Below are positions 52,662-60,359 of a stretch of 64,000 nt of DNA, in pieces (position 1 is the first letter of the stretch; each line of letters begins with the position of its first letter). The notes beneath the pieces are model-generated. The model saw only the letters and a program-made list of their open reading frames with translations, did not search any database and was not told the origin of the DNA. The DNA is from Paenibacillus_E sp964253085 (lineage in GTDB: Bacteria; Bacillota; Bacilli; Paenibacillales; NBRC-103111): positions 7,378,001-7,442,000 of the forward strand of contig NZ_CAXUQH020000001.1 in the NCBI RefSeq assembly GCF_964253085.1. The letters run 5' to 3'. The position numbers and the translations under genes are program-made.

Positions 52662-53447
52662 TTATCGCTCCACTTTAGCCTGTGCGGATCTGACCGCATT
52701 TGTCATGAGCTTGCGAGGCAGCAACCGCGGCAAGAACGCCATGAACTTGTTGCGCCCCCCTGTTATGATTAAAGTCTTGCCCCGCAAGAATTCGCGATAT
52801 CCTATGTCAGCCACCTGCCCAACCTCCATGACGCCGCTTCTAAACAGCTTTGAGGTGGCTAGCCCAGCACGATCGACAAAGCCAGTCGCTGTCGCTCCCG
52901 GACAGAGTGCGGACACAGTCACGCCTGTGCCGCGCAGCTCATTCTCCAAAGCCTCAGTGAACGATAGTACGTACGCTTTTGTCGCGTAGTAAACTGCCAT
53001 CAGTGGTCCAGGAAAAAAAGCCACCAACGAAGCCACATTCAGCACGCCCCCTTGGTGCCTTTTGACCATATCCGGTAAGAACACCTTCGTCATTACAGTC
53101 AGAGCCTTGATATTAATGTCGATCATATTCGTCTCTTGCTCCAGCTGTGTCTCCAAGAATTCCCCGTACAAGCCGAAGCCCGCATTATTAACAAGAAAGT
53201 TGACGGTGATCCCTTTTTCTTTAAGCTCCCTGTAGATTTCCTCCGCCACGCCAGGTAACGCAACATCTTTGGCGATGTATGTCGTTTGGATACGGTACTT
53301 TTCCCGATATTCCCTCGCGAGATCCACGAGCTTGTCCTCGCTGCGTGCGACCAGCACCAAGTCGTATCCGTCTTTGGCGAAACGATCCGCCAGCTCTTTT
53401 CCAATTCCGCCCGACGCTCCGGTAATTAGTACAGTTTTGCTCATCAT
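52662..53447 (-). CDS. Short-chain dehydrogenase/reductase (YqjQ/DltE-like)
   Basis: A 261-residue classical SDR: cofactor motif TGASGGIG (residues 9-16), NNAGFGLYG, catalytic Ser near the VNVASLVAFFPG segment (Ser near 140), and YYATKAYV (Tyr-X3-Lys). It ends with a basic tail (RLLPRKLMTNAVRSAQ). Substrate unknown. Its ATG overlaps the TGA of the upstream SDR gene, so the two are coupled. Confidence 0.9.
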   Translation of the reverse strand: MMSKTVLITGASGGIGKELADRFAKDGYDLVLVARSEDKLVDLAREYREKYRIQTTYIAKDVALPGVAEEIYRELKEKGITVNFLVNNAGFGLYGEFLETQLEQETNMIDINIKALTVMTKVFLPDMVKRHQGGVLNVASLVAFFPGPLMAVYYATKAYVLSFTEALENELRGTGVTVSALCPGATATGFVDRAGLATSKLFRSGVMEVGQVADIGYREFLRGKTLIITGGRNKFMAFLPRLLPRKLMTNAVRSAQAKVER

Positions 53448-54145
53448 TTAAGCTGTGGGTAAATAACAGCTACACCGCCAGCTAGAGCACGCTGGATTTG
53501 ACGGCTCGGTTCATCAGCAAGAATTTCAAAGCTATCGGACTCTATTCCATCAATTGCAATTTTTGCAATATCAGCAGGGTTGGACTTCGGAGCTTCAACG
53601 CCTGACGTCATGTCTGTATCCATAAAGCCCACATGCAAGCCAGCTACTCTCACATTTTGAGGATACAGATTTAAGCGCAACTCGTTCGTCATTGCCCACG
53701 CAGCCGCCTTTGCAGCCGAATAAGCGCCTTCACTCCCCCCACTACTGAACCATGATAATGCGGAAAGGATATTCAGTATGGATCCTCCACCATTATTAAT
53801 AAGAATAGGTGCGAAATTGCGAATCATGGATAATGTGCCAAAGAAGTGCGTATTAAATTCCAACTGAATTTGATCGAGATCACCGTCAAGCAAAGTAGCG
53901 CCTGTAGCCGATCCTGCATTGTTGATCAGAAGCGTTACATCTTGAGCGGCCATAGCAGCTGCAGCTACCTCTTGAGGGTTCGTAATATCAAGCTTTACAG
54001 GAATTGCACCGGGAATGTCAATGGACTGCGGATTTCTTGCTCCGGCATACACCTTAGCCCCTCTGGATAGAAGTTCAAGGGCAAGATGGCGACCAAAACC
54101 TCGGTTCGCGCCAGTGACAAATGCAACTTGTTGAGAAATATTCAT
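53444..54145 (-). CDS. Short-chain dehydrogenase/reductase
   Basis: The ATG at 54145 (MNISQQVAFVTGANRG) is nine bases after AAAGGAG; ATG 54151 is too close. The 233-residue SDR has TGANRGFG, the active Ser in LNILSALSWFSSG and YSAAKAAAWAM. Neighbouring regulator TetR and a palindrome in its promoter suggest TetR control. It is the first gene of a two-gene unit; the stop overlaps the next ATG. Confidence 0.9.
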   Translation of the reverse strand: MNISQQVAFVTGANRGFGRHLALELLSRGAKVYAGARNPQSIDIPGAIPVKLDITNPQEVAAAAMAAQDVTLLINNAGSATGATLLDGDLDQIQLEFNTHFFGTLSMIRNFAPILINNGGGSILNILSALSWFSSGGSEGAYSAAKAAAWAMTNELRLNLYPQNVRVAGLHVGFMDTDMTSGVEAPKSNPADIAKIAIDGIESDSFEILADEPSRQIQRALAGGVAVIYPQLK

Positions 54146-54265
54146 TTTCATGTGCTCCTTTTATTGTATTCTGTTTATGAAATTGTTTTCTTGAAGCTAT
54201 TCGGTCCGCGTTTTGATACGTAGTAAGTACGGTAAGCGAGTTTTACTCGATACTTGTTTTCTAAC

Positions 54266-54281
54266 GAGAACGATCATTCTC
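54266..54281. promoter_or_regulatory. TetR-type palindrome 1
   Basis: GAGAACGATCATTCTC is almost perfectly palindromic (arms GAGAA/TTCTC). It lies about 120 bases before the first SDR gene. Two related sites occur at 54410 and 55124. Confidence 0.6.
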
Positions 54282-54409
54282 AATATCGTAAAAAAAATGC
54301 TGCGTGCCTTACTCTGTTGTTTTTGTGTGTTGTGTTGTTTGTTGTTTTAACTGCGCTGATAAACTTCATTATAAACTATGCTTTAGAGCTTCTTTCGGCG
54401 ATTATTTTT

Positions 54410-54425
54410 GAGAATGTTCATTCTA
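54410..54425. promoter_or_regulatory. TetR-type palindrome 2
   Basis: GAGAATGTTCATTCTA matches palindrome 1 at 13 of 16 positions. It is between the TetR gene end and the SDR gene. Confidence 0.5.
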
Positions 54426-54510
54426 AAATAGGCGTAAGATAACTCGATCGCAAAGAGCATGGATTAGCAGAAGGGAGACTTCACATCTGAACTGACTACC
54501 ACAATTACCC

Positions 54511-55089
54511 TTATTCTTCCAAGAGCTTCATCGAAATATGAGTAATACGGTGAAGCTTTTCTTTGGAAGCCGAGGTTCTTGCCATTACCCTTAACCCAAT
54601 CCATACATTATGCAGGTATTCCGCCAATTCCTCAGCATTGTATGTGGAGGTAAATTCACCGTCACGTTGTCCCCAAATAATAATCTCCCTGAGCAATTGC
54701 TCTGCTGTCGTGAATGCTTTCGTGGACTTGTTGTCCACCTCGACGTCGCGCGCCGCCAATTCTACGGCCGAATTCACCATTAAGCAGCCGGCTGGCGAGT
54801 CCTCATCCCCGTCGATCATGAAACCAAAAATAAACTGTAATGCCTCCGATGCGGTCTTGGATCGTTTAACCCCTCCTGCAAGCGCGGCGCTGATTTTGTC
54901 GTCAAACCGATCCATCGCTTTCAGGAACAGATTATGCTTATCTCCAAAAGTATCATACAAGCTTCTTCGATGAATACCCATATGCTCAACCAACTCGGTC
55001 ATGGACGTTTTCTCGTACCCCTGCTCCCAAAAGAGCCGCATCGCCTTATCCAAGACCTCTTTCTCTTCAAACTCCTTGCTTCTCGCCAT
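54511..55089 (-). CDS. TetR/AcrR-family transcriptional regulator
   Basis: The ATG at 55089 (MARSKEFEEKEVLDKAM) is chosen because ATG 55095 abuts the GGGAGGGAG site. The 192-residue product has the TetR helix-turn-helix MTELVEHMGIHRRSLYDTFGDK and an all-helical ligand domain with an HNVWIGLRVMARTSA end. It likely represses the SDR pair and itself through the palindromes. It is upstream of the SDR pair on the same strand with 365 bases between. Confidence 0.9.
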   Translation of the reverse strand: MARSKEFEEKEVLDKAMRLFWEQGYEKTSMTELVEHMGIHRRSLYDTFGDKHNLFLKAMDRFDDKISAALAGGVKRSKTASEALQFIFGFMIDGDEDSPAGCLMVNSAVELAARDVEVDNKSTKAFTTAEQLLREIIIWGQRDGEFTSTYNAEELAEYLHNVWIGLRVMARTSASKEKLHRITHISMKLLEE

Positions 55090-55123
55090 TCCCATCTCCC
55101 TCCCTCAATTAATATAACATATT

Positions 55124-55139
55124 GAGAACGATCAGTAAA
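55124..55139. promoter_or_regulatory. TetR-type palindrome 3, in the regulator's own promoter
   Basis: GAGAACGATCAGTAAA shares the left arm and centre with palindrome 1. It is about 35 bases before the TetR start, where it would allow self-repression. Confidence 0.5.
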
Positions 55140-55215
55140 GAATCGTTATGCTCTTTTTTGAATGACATAATATTTCCATTGAGTTGGTTGTCCTACAATT
55201 CTACATATTGGAACT

Positions 55216-55252
55216 ATCCTGCCCTTTAGCTTAATAGGCTGCGCTGCAGCTG
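55216..55252. repeat. Dispersed intergenic repeat, partial copy E
   Basis: ATCCTGCCCTTTAGCTTAAT then GGCTGCGCTGCAGC. The start and hairpin fit the family; the tail is missing. Confidence 0.45.
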
Positions 55253-55365
55253 TTTTCATGGAGTTCTCGTATCCTTAAGGATAATAAAGCAATCCGTTGA
55301 TTGCTCAAATTCATCACAAATGCCCTATAACGGACAAGCACTCCCCTGATAACTTCTTCATATCT

Positions 55366-55556
55366 TTAAATAACCCAAAAACGCTCATAATCAGTTTGGA
55401 ATTCATGAATCCTTCCTTTATAACACTTAGTAATATCCTCAATTAATTGTCCTGTTTCAAGGTATATTTTATTAAAACAGACTCTAATATTTCGAGTAGT
55501 TCCTTATCCTCAGCGTTTGTAACATCTATATTGAAGAGTGCATGATCCTGATTTCC
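55366..55556 (-). pseudogene. Possible frameshifted relic of a small gene
   Basis: On the minus strand one frame reads DHALFNIDVTNAEDKELLEI then LESV, and the next frame continues FNKIYLETGQLIEDITKCYK then GRIHEFQTDYERFWVI and a stop. Joined, this gives about 64 plausible residues with no start codon and no ribosome site. It looks like a decayed coding end with one frameshift; the family is not recognised. Confidence 0.3.
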
Positions 55557-55692
55557 TCATTCGACTCGAACATACCAACGCTCCTACAGGTATGAACCAA
55601 AATAGTGTAATATAGGTATATTATAGCACGGAAGCCAGATACGAAGGTTCCCTCCGGAAAATTCATAATGCAAAGTAAAGGGGGATCTGTGC

Positions 55693-56925
55693 ATGGAGAT
55701 CATGACATTAAAAAATCATTTACAAGTCGTGCTGAAGCCAGATTCGTCTTCGCGCAGTGCGGTCTTTGCCTACGCGATTAAAGCAGGATGCAACATGGAA
55801 GTAGGCGTCCCTGCTGGGACTGCTCATTTTCTCGAACATATGCTCTTTAAAGGCAGCGCCACGAAAACGGCAAAAAAGATTAACCAGGACGCCGCGGACC
55901 TCGGCACGCTTCCCAATGCTTATACCTCGGAGGATGAAACCAAGTACTACATCCAGGTGCAAAGCAAGTACGGCATGGAGGCGCTGGACCTCCTATCGGA
56001 CTTTTTTTGGCAGCCGGCGCTCCCGGAAGAAGAAATCGAAAAAGAAAAGCAGGTCATCATCGAAGAAATTCATATGTATGCCGATCAACCGTCTTCGGTT
56101 TCCGGCGAGGTGCTCGAAGGTCTGTTGAAGCGAAGCTCGCTTCTGGGTACTAAGAAAAGCGTGCGGAAGATCCAGCGCTCAGATCTCCTTCAGTTTTATA
56201 ATGCGCACTATCACACAGGCGCTGTGATCTTTGTAGCGACGGGCAATTTTGATGAATATGCGGTGCTCTCCTATTTGGAACGCCTAAACGTTCATCAGCC
56301 AAAGGATCGTGCCGAGCAGGAGAGGCGTGAATATGATCTGCAGCAAAAAGAGGCGGTTGTCAAACGCAGCGTCAAACAGGCGCATATTTCATGGGCAATT
56401 CCGGTAGCAGGTTACGGGAGCGGCGATGAGCCGGCGCTTGAAGTTATTGCCACGATTTTAGGAGCGCATGGAAATGCGTCTTCTCGTTTGTATGATGAGA
56501 TTCGTGAAGAAAAGGGACTCGCGTATGCGGTCGATGTGGATTACGAGTCTTTTCATGATCGCGGCTACCTTTTGGGATATATGGGACTGTCGGCAACGTA
56601 CGTAAACGGGGCAAGAAAGATTCTGTTTAAGCACCTGGCGGATCTGGAGACAAGTCTCGTCAGTGCTGCGGAGCTCCGCCGCGCCATTGCCTGTTTGACC
56701 GGACAGCTGGTAATCGGTATGGATGATGTGCTCACACAAAATGATTCTCTGAGTTATAGCACACTGTATGGACTGGAGTTTGATGTTGATGCTTTCGTAG
56801 CCAAAGTAGAGGCGGTGACCGCAGATGAGGTACTGCGGGTGGCGCAGAAATATGCCTTGGCTGGGAACGTCTATGTGGCATCCGTGGTGCCGAAGACATG
56901 GAGCGCCATCGAACAACTTTCTTAA
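55693..56925 (+). CDS. M16-family zinc metallopeptidase
   Basis: A 410-residue M16 (insulinase/PqqL/YmxG-type) peptidase. The inverted zinc motif HFLEH is at about residues 45-49 in AGTAHFLEHMLFKGS, with the third ligand Glu in the downstream IIEEIHMYADQPSS. The second half (AISWAIPVAGYG-like ISWAIPVAGYG, SRLYDEIREEKGLAYAV) is the inactive partner domain, with RLYDEIREEKGLAY the typical substrate-clamp motif. M16 enzymes degrade small unfolded peptides. Neighbours give no hint of a pathway; a GGGGG-rich ribosome site precedes the ATG. Confidence 0.9.
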   Translation: MEIMTLKNHLQVVLKPDSSSRSAVFAYAIKAGCNMEVGVPAGTAHFLEHMLFKGSATKTAKKINQDAADLGTLPNAYTSEDETKYYIQVQSKYGMEALDLLSDFFWQPALPEEEIEKEKQVIIEEIHMYADQPSSVSGEVLEGLLKRSSLLGTKKSVRKIQRSDLLQFYNAHYHTGAVIFVATGNFDEYAVLSYLERLNVHQPKDRAEQERREYDLQQKEAVVKRSVKQAHISWAIPVAGYGSGDEPALEVIATILGAHGNASSRLYDEIREEKGLAYAVDVDYESFHDRGYLLGYMGLSATYVNGARKILFKHLADLETSLVSAAELRRAIACLTGQLVIGMDDVLTQNDSLSYSTLYGLEFDVDAFVAKVEAVTADEVLRVAQKYALAGNVYVASVVPKTWSAIEQLS

Positions 56926-56970
56926 AACCCTGTTAAAATTCGGTGTGATTTTTCAATAAGACAAAACCAA

Positions 56971-57211
56971 GGACCTGTCGAGATTTGGGAGAGTGAATCC
57001 CAAGGACCTTGTGGAGAGAAGTGTGCAGCATAACTTTATTATGGAAGATGTTGCAAATACATCAGCATCTTCTGTTCCCGCATGCGCTCTAACGGAACTT
57101 CCTGCAACACACTACCCAAACACCGGAACTGAACTCCTATTTAACATGCATTTTTAAATCCTGCGAATGAGCGAGCATTTCGTGAGAAAATCCTTTTTCT
57201 CTGAGGGAGCG
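56971..57211. mobile_element. Transposase-less relic of the IS110 right end/ncRNA
   Basis: GACCTGTCGAGATTTGGGAG at 56972 and GTGGAGAGAAGTGTGCAGCA at 57011 match GACCCGTTGAGACATGGGAG (50110) and GTGGAGAATACGTGCAGCAT (50150). Later blocks also recur in order: TCTGTTCCCGCA (57070/50200), CCTGCGAAT...CGTGAG (57160/50283) and TCTGAGGGAGCG (57200/50322). The sequences between blocks differ. No transposase frame is present, so it is a remnant or non-autonomous copy. Confidence 0.6.
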
Positions 57212-57282
57212 AAACAGGCTGCCGCGATTAATTTCAGCGGCAGCCTGTTTTAGATGCTTATTGAGCTATCGTTATCCGTTAG
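57212..57282. repeat. Dispersed intergenic hairpin repeat, copy F
   Basis: AAACAGGCTGCCGC pairs with GCGGCAGCCTGTTT (14-base perfect stem), followed by GCTTATTGAGCTATCG and TTATCCGTTAG. It directly abuts the IS110 relic, as copy D abuts the intact element. Confidence 0.7.
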
Positions 57283-57362
57283 TTTAACGCGAAAAGCTCC
57301 AACTCCGTCGAGCTCCAGCAAGCAGGCTAAAGCCTATACCGAACAAAACTAATTATCGCGAA

Positions 57363-57397
57363 GAAGACGCCTGGGAAGGTGCCCGGCGTCTTCCTTT
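57363..57397. terminator. Hairpin between the repeats and the VOC gene
   Basis: GAAGACGCC (57363-57371) pairs with GGCGTCTTC (57385-57393), then CTTTGTT. The stem is strong, the T-run moderate; it may serve either strand. Confidence 0.5.
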
Positions 57398-57431
57398 GTT
57401 AATCCAAGAATGAGTGCGCTCTCCGTTATCC

Positions 57432-57848
57432 TTAACCTTGAGCTGCATCCGTGTTTATGTAGTTGATTGCCCACATATGGCCGTCCAAGTCTACGAAGCC
57501 CCAATGATACATGAACCCATAATCCTCAGGATCTTCGTGTATTTTCCCGCCCAGGGAGACCGCTGTATTCACGATTTCATCGACCTTTTCTCGGCTCTCG
57601 AAGGCCAATGCGATCGTCATTTGCGCATACTTGTCCGTATCGACGGTTTCCTTCTGCGTGAGGGTATTAAAGAATTCTTGGGAGATCAGCATGACCTGCA
57701 GGTTGTCACCGATCACGATGGATTCCGACTTGTCCTTCTGGGAGAACTGCGGGTTGAACTCGAAGCCGAGTCCGGTGAAGAAATCCTTCGATTGTTCTAC
57801 GTTTTTTACAGGCAAGTTGAAGCTCGTGAATGCGGACGTTAATGCCAT
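57432..57848 (-). CDS. VOC-superfamily (glyoxalase/bleomycin-resistance fold) protein
   Basis: The ATG at 57848 (MALTSAFTSFNLPVKN) is about seven bases after GGGGTG; earlier ATGs are too close. The 138-residue product has one VOC module pair: NLPVKNVEQSKDFFTGLGFEF and DPEDYGFMYHWGFVDLDGHMW, typical of the YyaH/PhnB-like group that includes lactoylglutathione lyase relatives. Metal ligands and substrate cannot be fixed from sequence. It stands alone between hairpin repeats. Confidence 0.82.
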   Translation of the reverse strand: MALTSAFTSFNLPVKNVEQSKDFFTGLGFEFNPQFSQKDKSESIVIGDNLQVMLISQEFFNTLTQKETVDTDKYAQMTIALAFESREKVDEIVNTAVSLGGKIHEDPEDYGFMYHWGFVDLDGHMWAINYINTDAAQG

Positions 57849-58417
57849 TTTCATACACCCCATCGTTAAATGAATTTGGTTGTCATTGATGTCTTCGTTT
57901 AATTAGACGACAGCTGATTCGGAAATTCATCGGTCTACTTGATTCGGAAGCGTGAATCTTGAAAATAAGTCTCAAAACCGATCACAAAGTCCAGGAAATT
58001 ATCCAACTCAGAAAATATTCGAGAAACGATTGAAGAATCCTGCCCTTTACTTCAATAAGCAAAAGAGGAGCCGCCGCGAAGCAAGCCCCTCAACTCTCGT
58101 TCTTCGTTAGTGCAACAAATCACCATTCCGCGGACCTACTACGGTAATCGGGCAAGTTCTTGACGCTTCGAAATACGGGTCAAATTATTTGACGTTCGTC
58201 CGCTTGACGTCCAACAACTCCAGAAGAAGAAATTCCATTCCCACAAGTTTACAATGAACCTATCTAAATTTGCCTAATGTATTGGATAGCCAGTCTTTCA
58301 AAGCGCCATGTTACCCCTCCAATAACCCCGAATTAGGTATAATTCATGTTAAAGTCAATATATTGCGTCAATATATTGCGAAGCCTGAAAATCTATTACT
58401 TCACGATAATTGAATGT
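57849..58417. other. 569-base interval with repeat copy G and a 13-bp tandem duplication
   Basis: Contains dispersed repeat copy G (58036-58110) and GTCAATATATTGC repeated head to tail at 58354-58366 and 58367-58379. It ends at the LysR stop codon. No gene is seen. Confidence 0.5.
58036..58110. repeat. Dispersed intergenic hairpin repeat, copy G
   Basis: AATCCTGCCCTTTACTTCAATAAG begins it in two parts, then GGAGCCGCC, then CTCGTTCTTCGTTAG. Diverged from copy B but with the same order. Confidence 0.5.
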
Positions 58418-59311
58418 CTAACCCCCAGCCCTTTCGAATACCTGCTGAGCAAACCTGATCCACCCTTGGGCCGCATGGGACACATAGCCGTCCTTCTTCC
58501 ATATGATCCCCAGATCCCAATGAATATCCGGCTCGATCAGGTGGATGACCTGAACCATGCCCGGATCGAACTTCGCGCAGATCGTCTCTGGAAGCAACGA
58601 TATCCCTTCACCCGCGCATACCAGCTCATAGATGAAATCCCACTGCGTGCTTTCGTAGGCAACCCTCGGATCGAACCCTTCGCGGACGCATGCTTCCTTC
58701 ACCCGATCATGCAGGTTGAATTCCTGGTGGAAGAGAATGAACGATTCGTCCCGAAGATCGGTCAGCAGCACCTTCTCCCTCCCCGACAATTTATGCGACA
58801 GGGGAACAACCAGATTCAAATGCCTCTCCACGATCGGCACGATCTCGAACAGCCTCTCGTCAACCGGCAGCACGACCACTCCCAAATCTATCGCGCCCTC
58901 TAGCAGCAGCTGTTCGATCCTCTTGCCTCCCTCCTCGACAAGCTGAATCCGGATGTCCGGGTAAAGCTGATGGAAATCGGAGATCACCTTGGGGAAGAAG
59001 CTTGCCCCGATCACCGGCGGAAGTCCCAAGGTGAATTGACCCGTCCTCATCTCCGTCAAATCCGCTACCGCCGACAGCAGGTTCTGCATCGCATTCAATA
59101 TCGTCTGGGCATGCGTCTGCACCACCTTCCCCGCTTCCGTTAACACGACCTTCCGCGTGGAGCGGTTGAGCAGCACGACGCCCAGCTCATCCTCCAGGTT
59201 TTTCACCATTTTGCTCAGCGTAGGCTGAGAGAGATGAATCGATTCGCTGGCCTTAGAAAAGCTGGCATGACTAGCCACCGCCATAAAATAGCTTAATTGC
59301 CGTAAATCCAT
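58418..59311 (-). CDS. LysR-family regulator of the 3-hydroxybutyrate operon
   Basis: The ATG at 59311 (MDLRQLSYFMAVASHAS) is seven bases after AAGGGTG; GTG 59320 is inside that site. The 297-residue product has the N-terminal LysR helix-turn-helix (FSKASESIHLSQPTLSKMVKN, in parts) and a periplasmic-binding-like sensor domain. It is divergent from the hbd operon, which it probably activates when a CoA-linked intermediate or acetoacetate is present; the inducer is not shown by sequence. Confidence 0.9.
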   Translation of the reverse strand: MDLRQLSYFMAVASHASFSKASESIHLSQPTLSKMVKNLEDELGVVLLNRSTRKVVLTEAGKVVQTHAQTILNAMQNLLSAVADLTEMRTGQFTLGLPPVIGASFFPKVISDFHQLYPDIRIQLVEEGGKRIEQLLLEGAIDLGVVVLPVDERLFEIVPIVERHLNLVVPLSHKLSGREKVLLTDLRDESFILFHQEFNLHDRVKEACVREGFDPRVAYESTQWDFIYELVCAGEGISLLPETICAKFDPGMVQVIHLIEPDIHWDLGIIWKKDGYVSHAAQGWIRFAQQVFERAGG

Positions 59312-59325
59312 GGCTTTCACACCCT

Positions 59326-59360
59326 TATATAGATATATTGCATATATTTTATTCTATATA
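59326..59360. promoter_or_regulatory. Inverted repeat in the LysR/hbd divergent promoter
   Basis: TATATAGA (59326-59333) and TCTATATA (59353-59360) face each other around an AT-rich centre, a plausible LysR site between the two promoters. Confidence 0.4.
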
Positions 59361-59447
59361 TGTATTTTACCCATAAAAATATCGGTTGTAAAATAAGAAT
59401 ATATGACCTGCTTAACACTATTTTGGCGTTCGATTAGGAGGCTTTTC

Positions 59448-60359
59448 ATGATCAAGAAAATCGCTGTCCTGGGAGCCGGCACCATGGGGATCGGGATAGC
59501 CCATCTGTTCGCCAACCACGGCTTCGCCGTATCCTTGTATGAACCGTACAAAGCTTCGCTGCCCTCCACCAGGGAGAAGCTGCTCTCGCAGGAGAGAGCC
59601 GATGAACAGTCCGCCGTCCTCTTATTCAGTGAACTCGAGAAAGCGGTTACAGACGCCGACCTGATCGTGGAAGCCGTTCCTGAGCAGCTGACGATCAAGC
59701 GGGACGTATACGGTCGATTGGCGCGGCTCATTAAGGAACAGACAATCGTTGCCTCCAACACCTCCACCTTCGCTCTCGAAACTCTAGCGGAGGGGCAGCC
59801 GTTCGCCTGCAGGATGGTCATCACCCATTTTTTCAACCCGGCGCATCTTATTCCCCTGGTCGAGATCGTTGGATTGCCCTCAACATCTCCAGCGGTCATG
59901 GAGGAGATCGTTGAGCTGATGCGCGCATGCGGGAAGGCCCCGGTCGTTCTGAACAAGGACATTCCCGGATTTATCGCCAATCGCTTGCAAGCGGCATTGA
60001 TGAGGGAAGCATGTTACCTGCTGGAGAACGGAGTTGCCGACACCGAACAGATCGATACGGCCGTCAAAGAAGGACTCGGTCTGCGGTGGGCATTCAAGGG
60101 ACCGTTCGAGATTGCGGATTTGGGCGGGCTCGATATTTGGTCCAAGGTAACCGGGCATCTCTTCCCCAAGCTCAGCGTGAGCACGGATGAACCGGAATCC
60201 ATTTTGACGAGAAAAGCTGAAGACCATCTCGGCATCAAAAGCGGTAAAGGTTACTACAGCTACGAGGATCCTATTGGAACGGCTGAGGAACTGCAAAGCA
60301 ATCTGCAAAAGCTGGTCTCGTTAAAAATGAAAAAGAATACGGAGGGATCTTCCCAGTGA
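59448..60359 (+). CDS. hbd: 3-hydroxyacyl-CoA dehydrogenase (3-hydroxybutyryl-CoA type)
   Basis: ATG 59448 (MIKKIAVLGAGTMGIGIA) follows TAGGAGG; earlier in-frame codons have no site. The 303-residue enzyme has the NAD-binding GAGTMG motif, SNTSTFALETLAEG, the catalytic HFFNPAHLIPLVEI segment (His) and the C-terminal domain GLGLRWAFKGPFEIADLGGLD. It interconverts 3-hydroxybutyryl-CoA and acetoacetyl-CoA with NAD(H). Its stop overlaps the thiolase start (GTGA). First gene of the operon. Confidence 0.9.
   Translation: MIKKIAVLGAGTMGIGIAHLFANHGFAVSLYEPYKASLPSTREKLLSQERADEQSAVLLFSELEKAVTDADLIVEAVPEQLTIKRDVYGRLARLIKEQTIVASNTSTFALETLAEGQPFACRMVITHFFNPAHLIPLVEIVGLPSTSPAVMEEIVELMRACGKAPVVLNKDIPGFIANRLQAALMREACYLLENGVADTEQIDTAVKEGLGLRWAFKGPFEIADLGGLDIWSKVTGHLFPKLSVSTDEPESILTRKAEDHLGIKSGKGYYSYEDPIGTAEELQSNLQKLVSLKMKKNTEGSSQ

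Larger units (their letters stand above)
54146..54510. other. 365-base promoter region between the SDR pair and tetR-like gene
   Basis: Holds two palindromes of the GAGAACGATCATTCTC type (54266-54281 and 54410-54425). Both flanking genes are on the minus strand. A short hydrophobic plus frame here lacks a ribosome site and was not called. Confidence 0.6.
55096..55692. other. 597-base interval: TetR palindrome, hairpin repeat and gene relic
   Basis: Holds TetR palindrome 3 (55124-55139), a partial dispersed repeat (55216-55252) and a frameshifted coding relic on the minus strand (about 55366-55556). The last 50 bases carry the ribosome site of the M16 gene. Confidence 0.5.
56926..57431. other. 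506-base interval: IS110 ncRNA relic, hairpin repeat and terminator
   Basis: Most of this gap is the IS110-like relic (about 56971-57211), directly followed by dispersed repeat copy F (57212-57282), then a hairpin (57363-57397). No gene is apparent. Confidence 0.55.

Noticed and set aside
54254..54442. 62-codon hydrophobic plus-strand frame
   Set aside because: TTG start without ribosome site, overlapping two operator palindromes.
55693..56925. M16 peptidase as leader protease of the small-peptide operon
   Set aside because: It is over 40 kb away with unrelated neighbours; no evidence links them.
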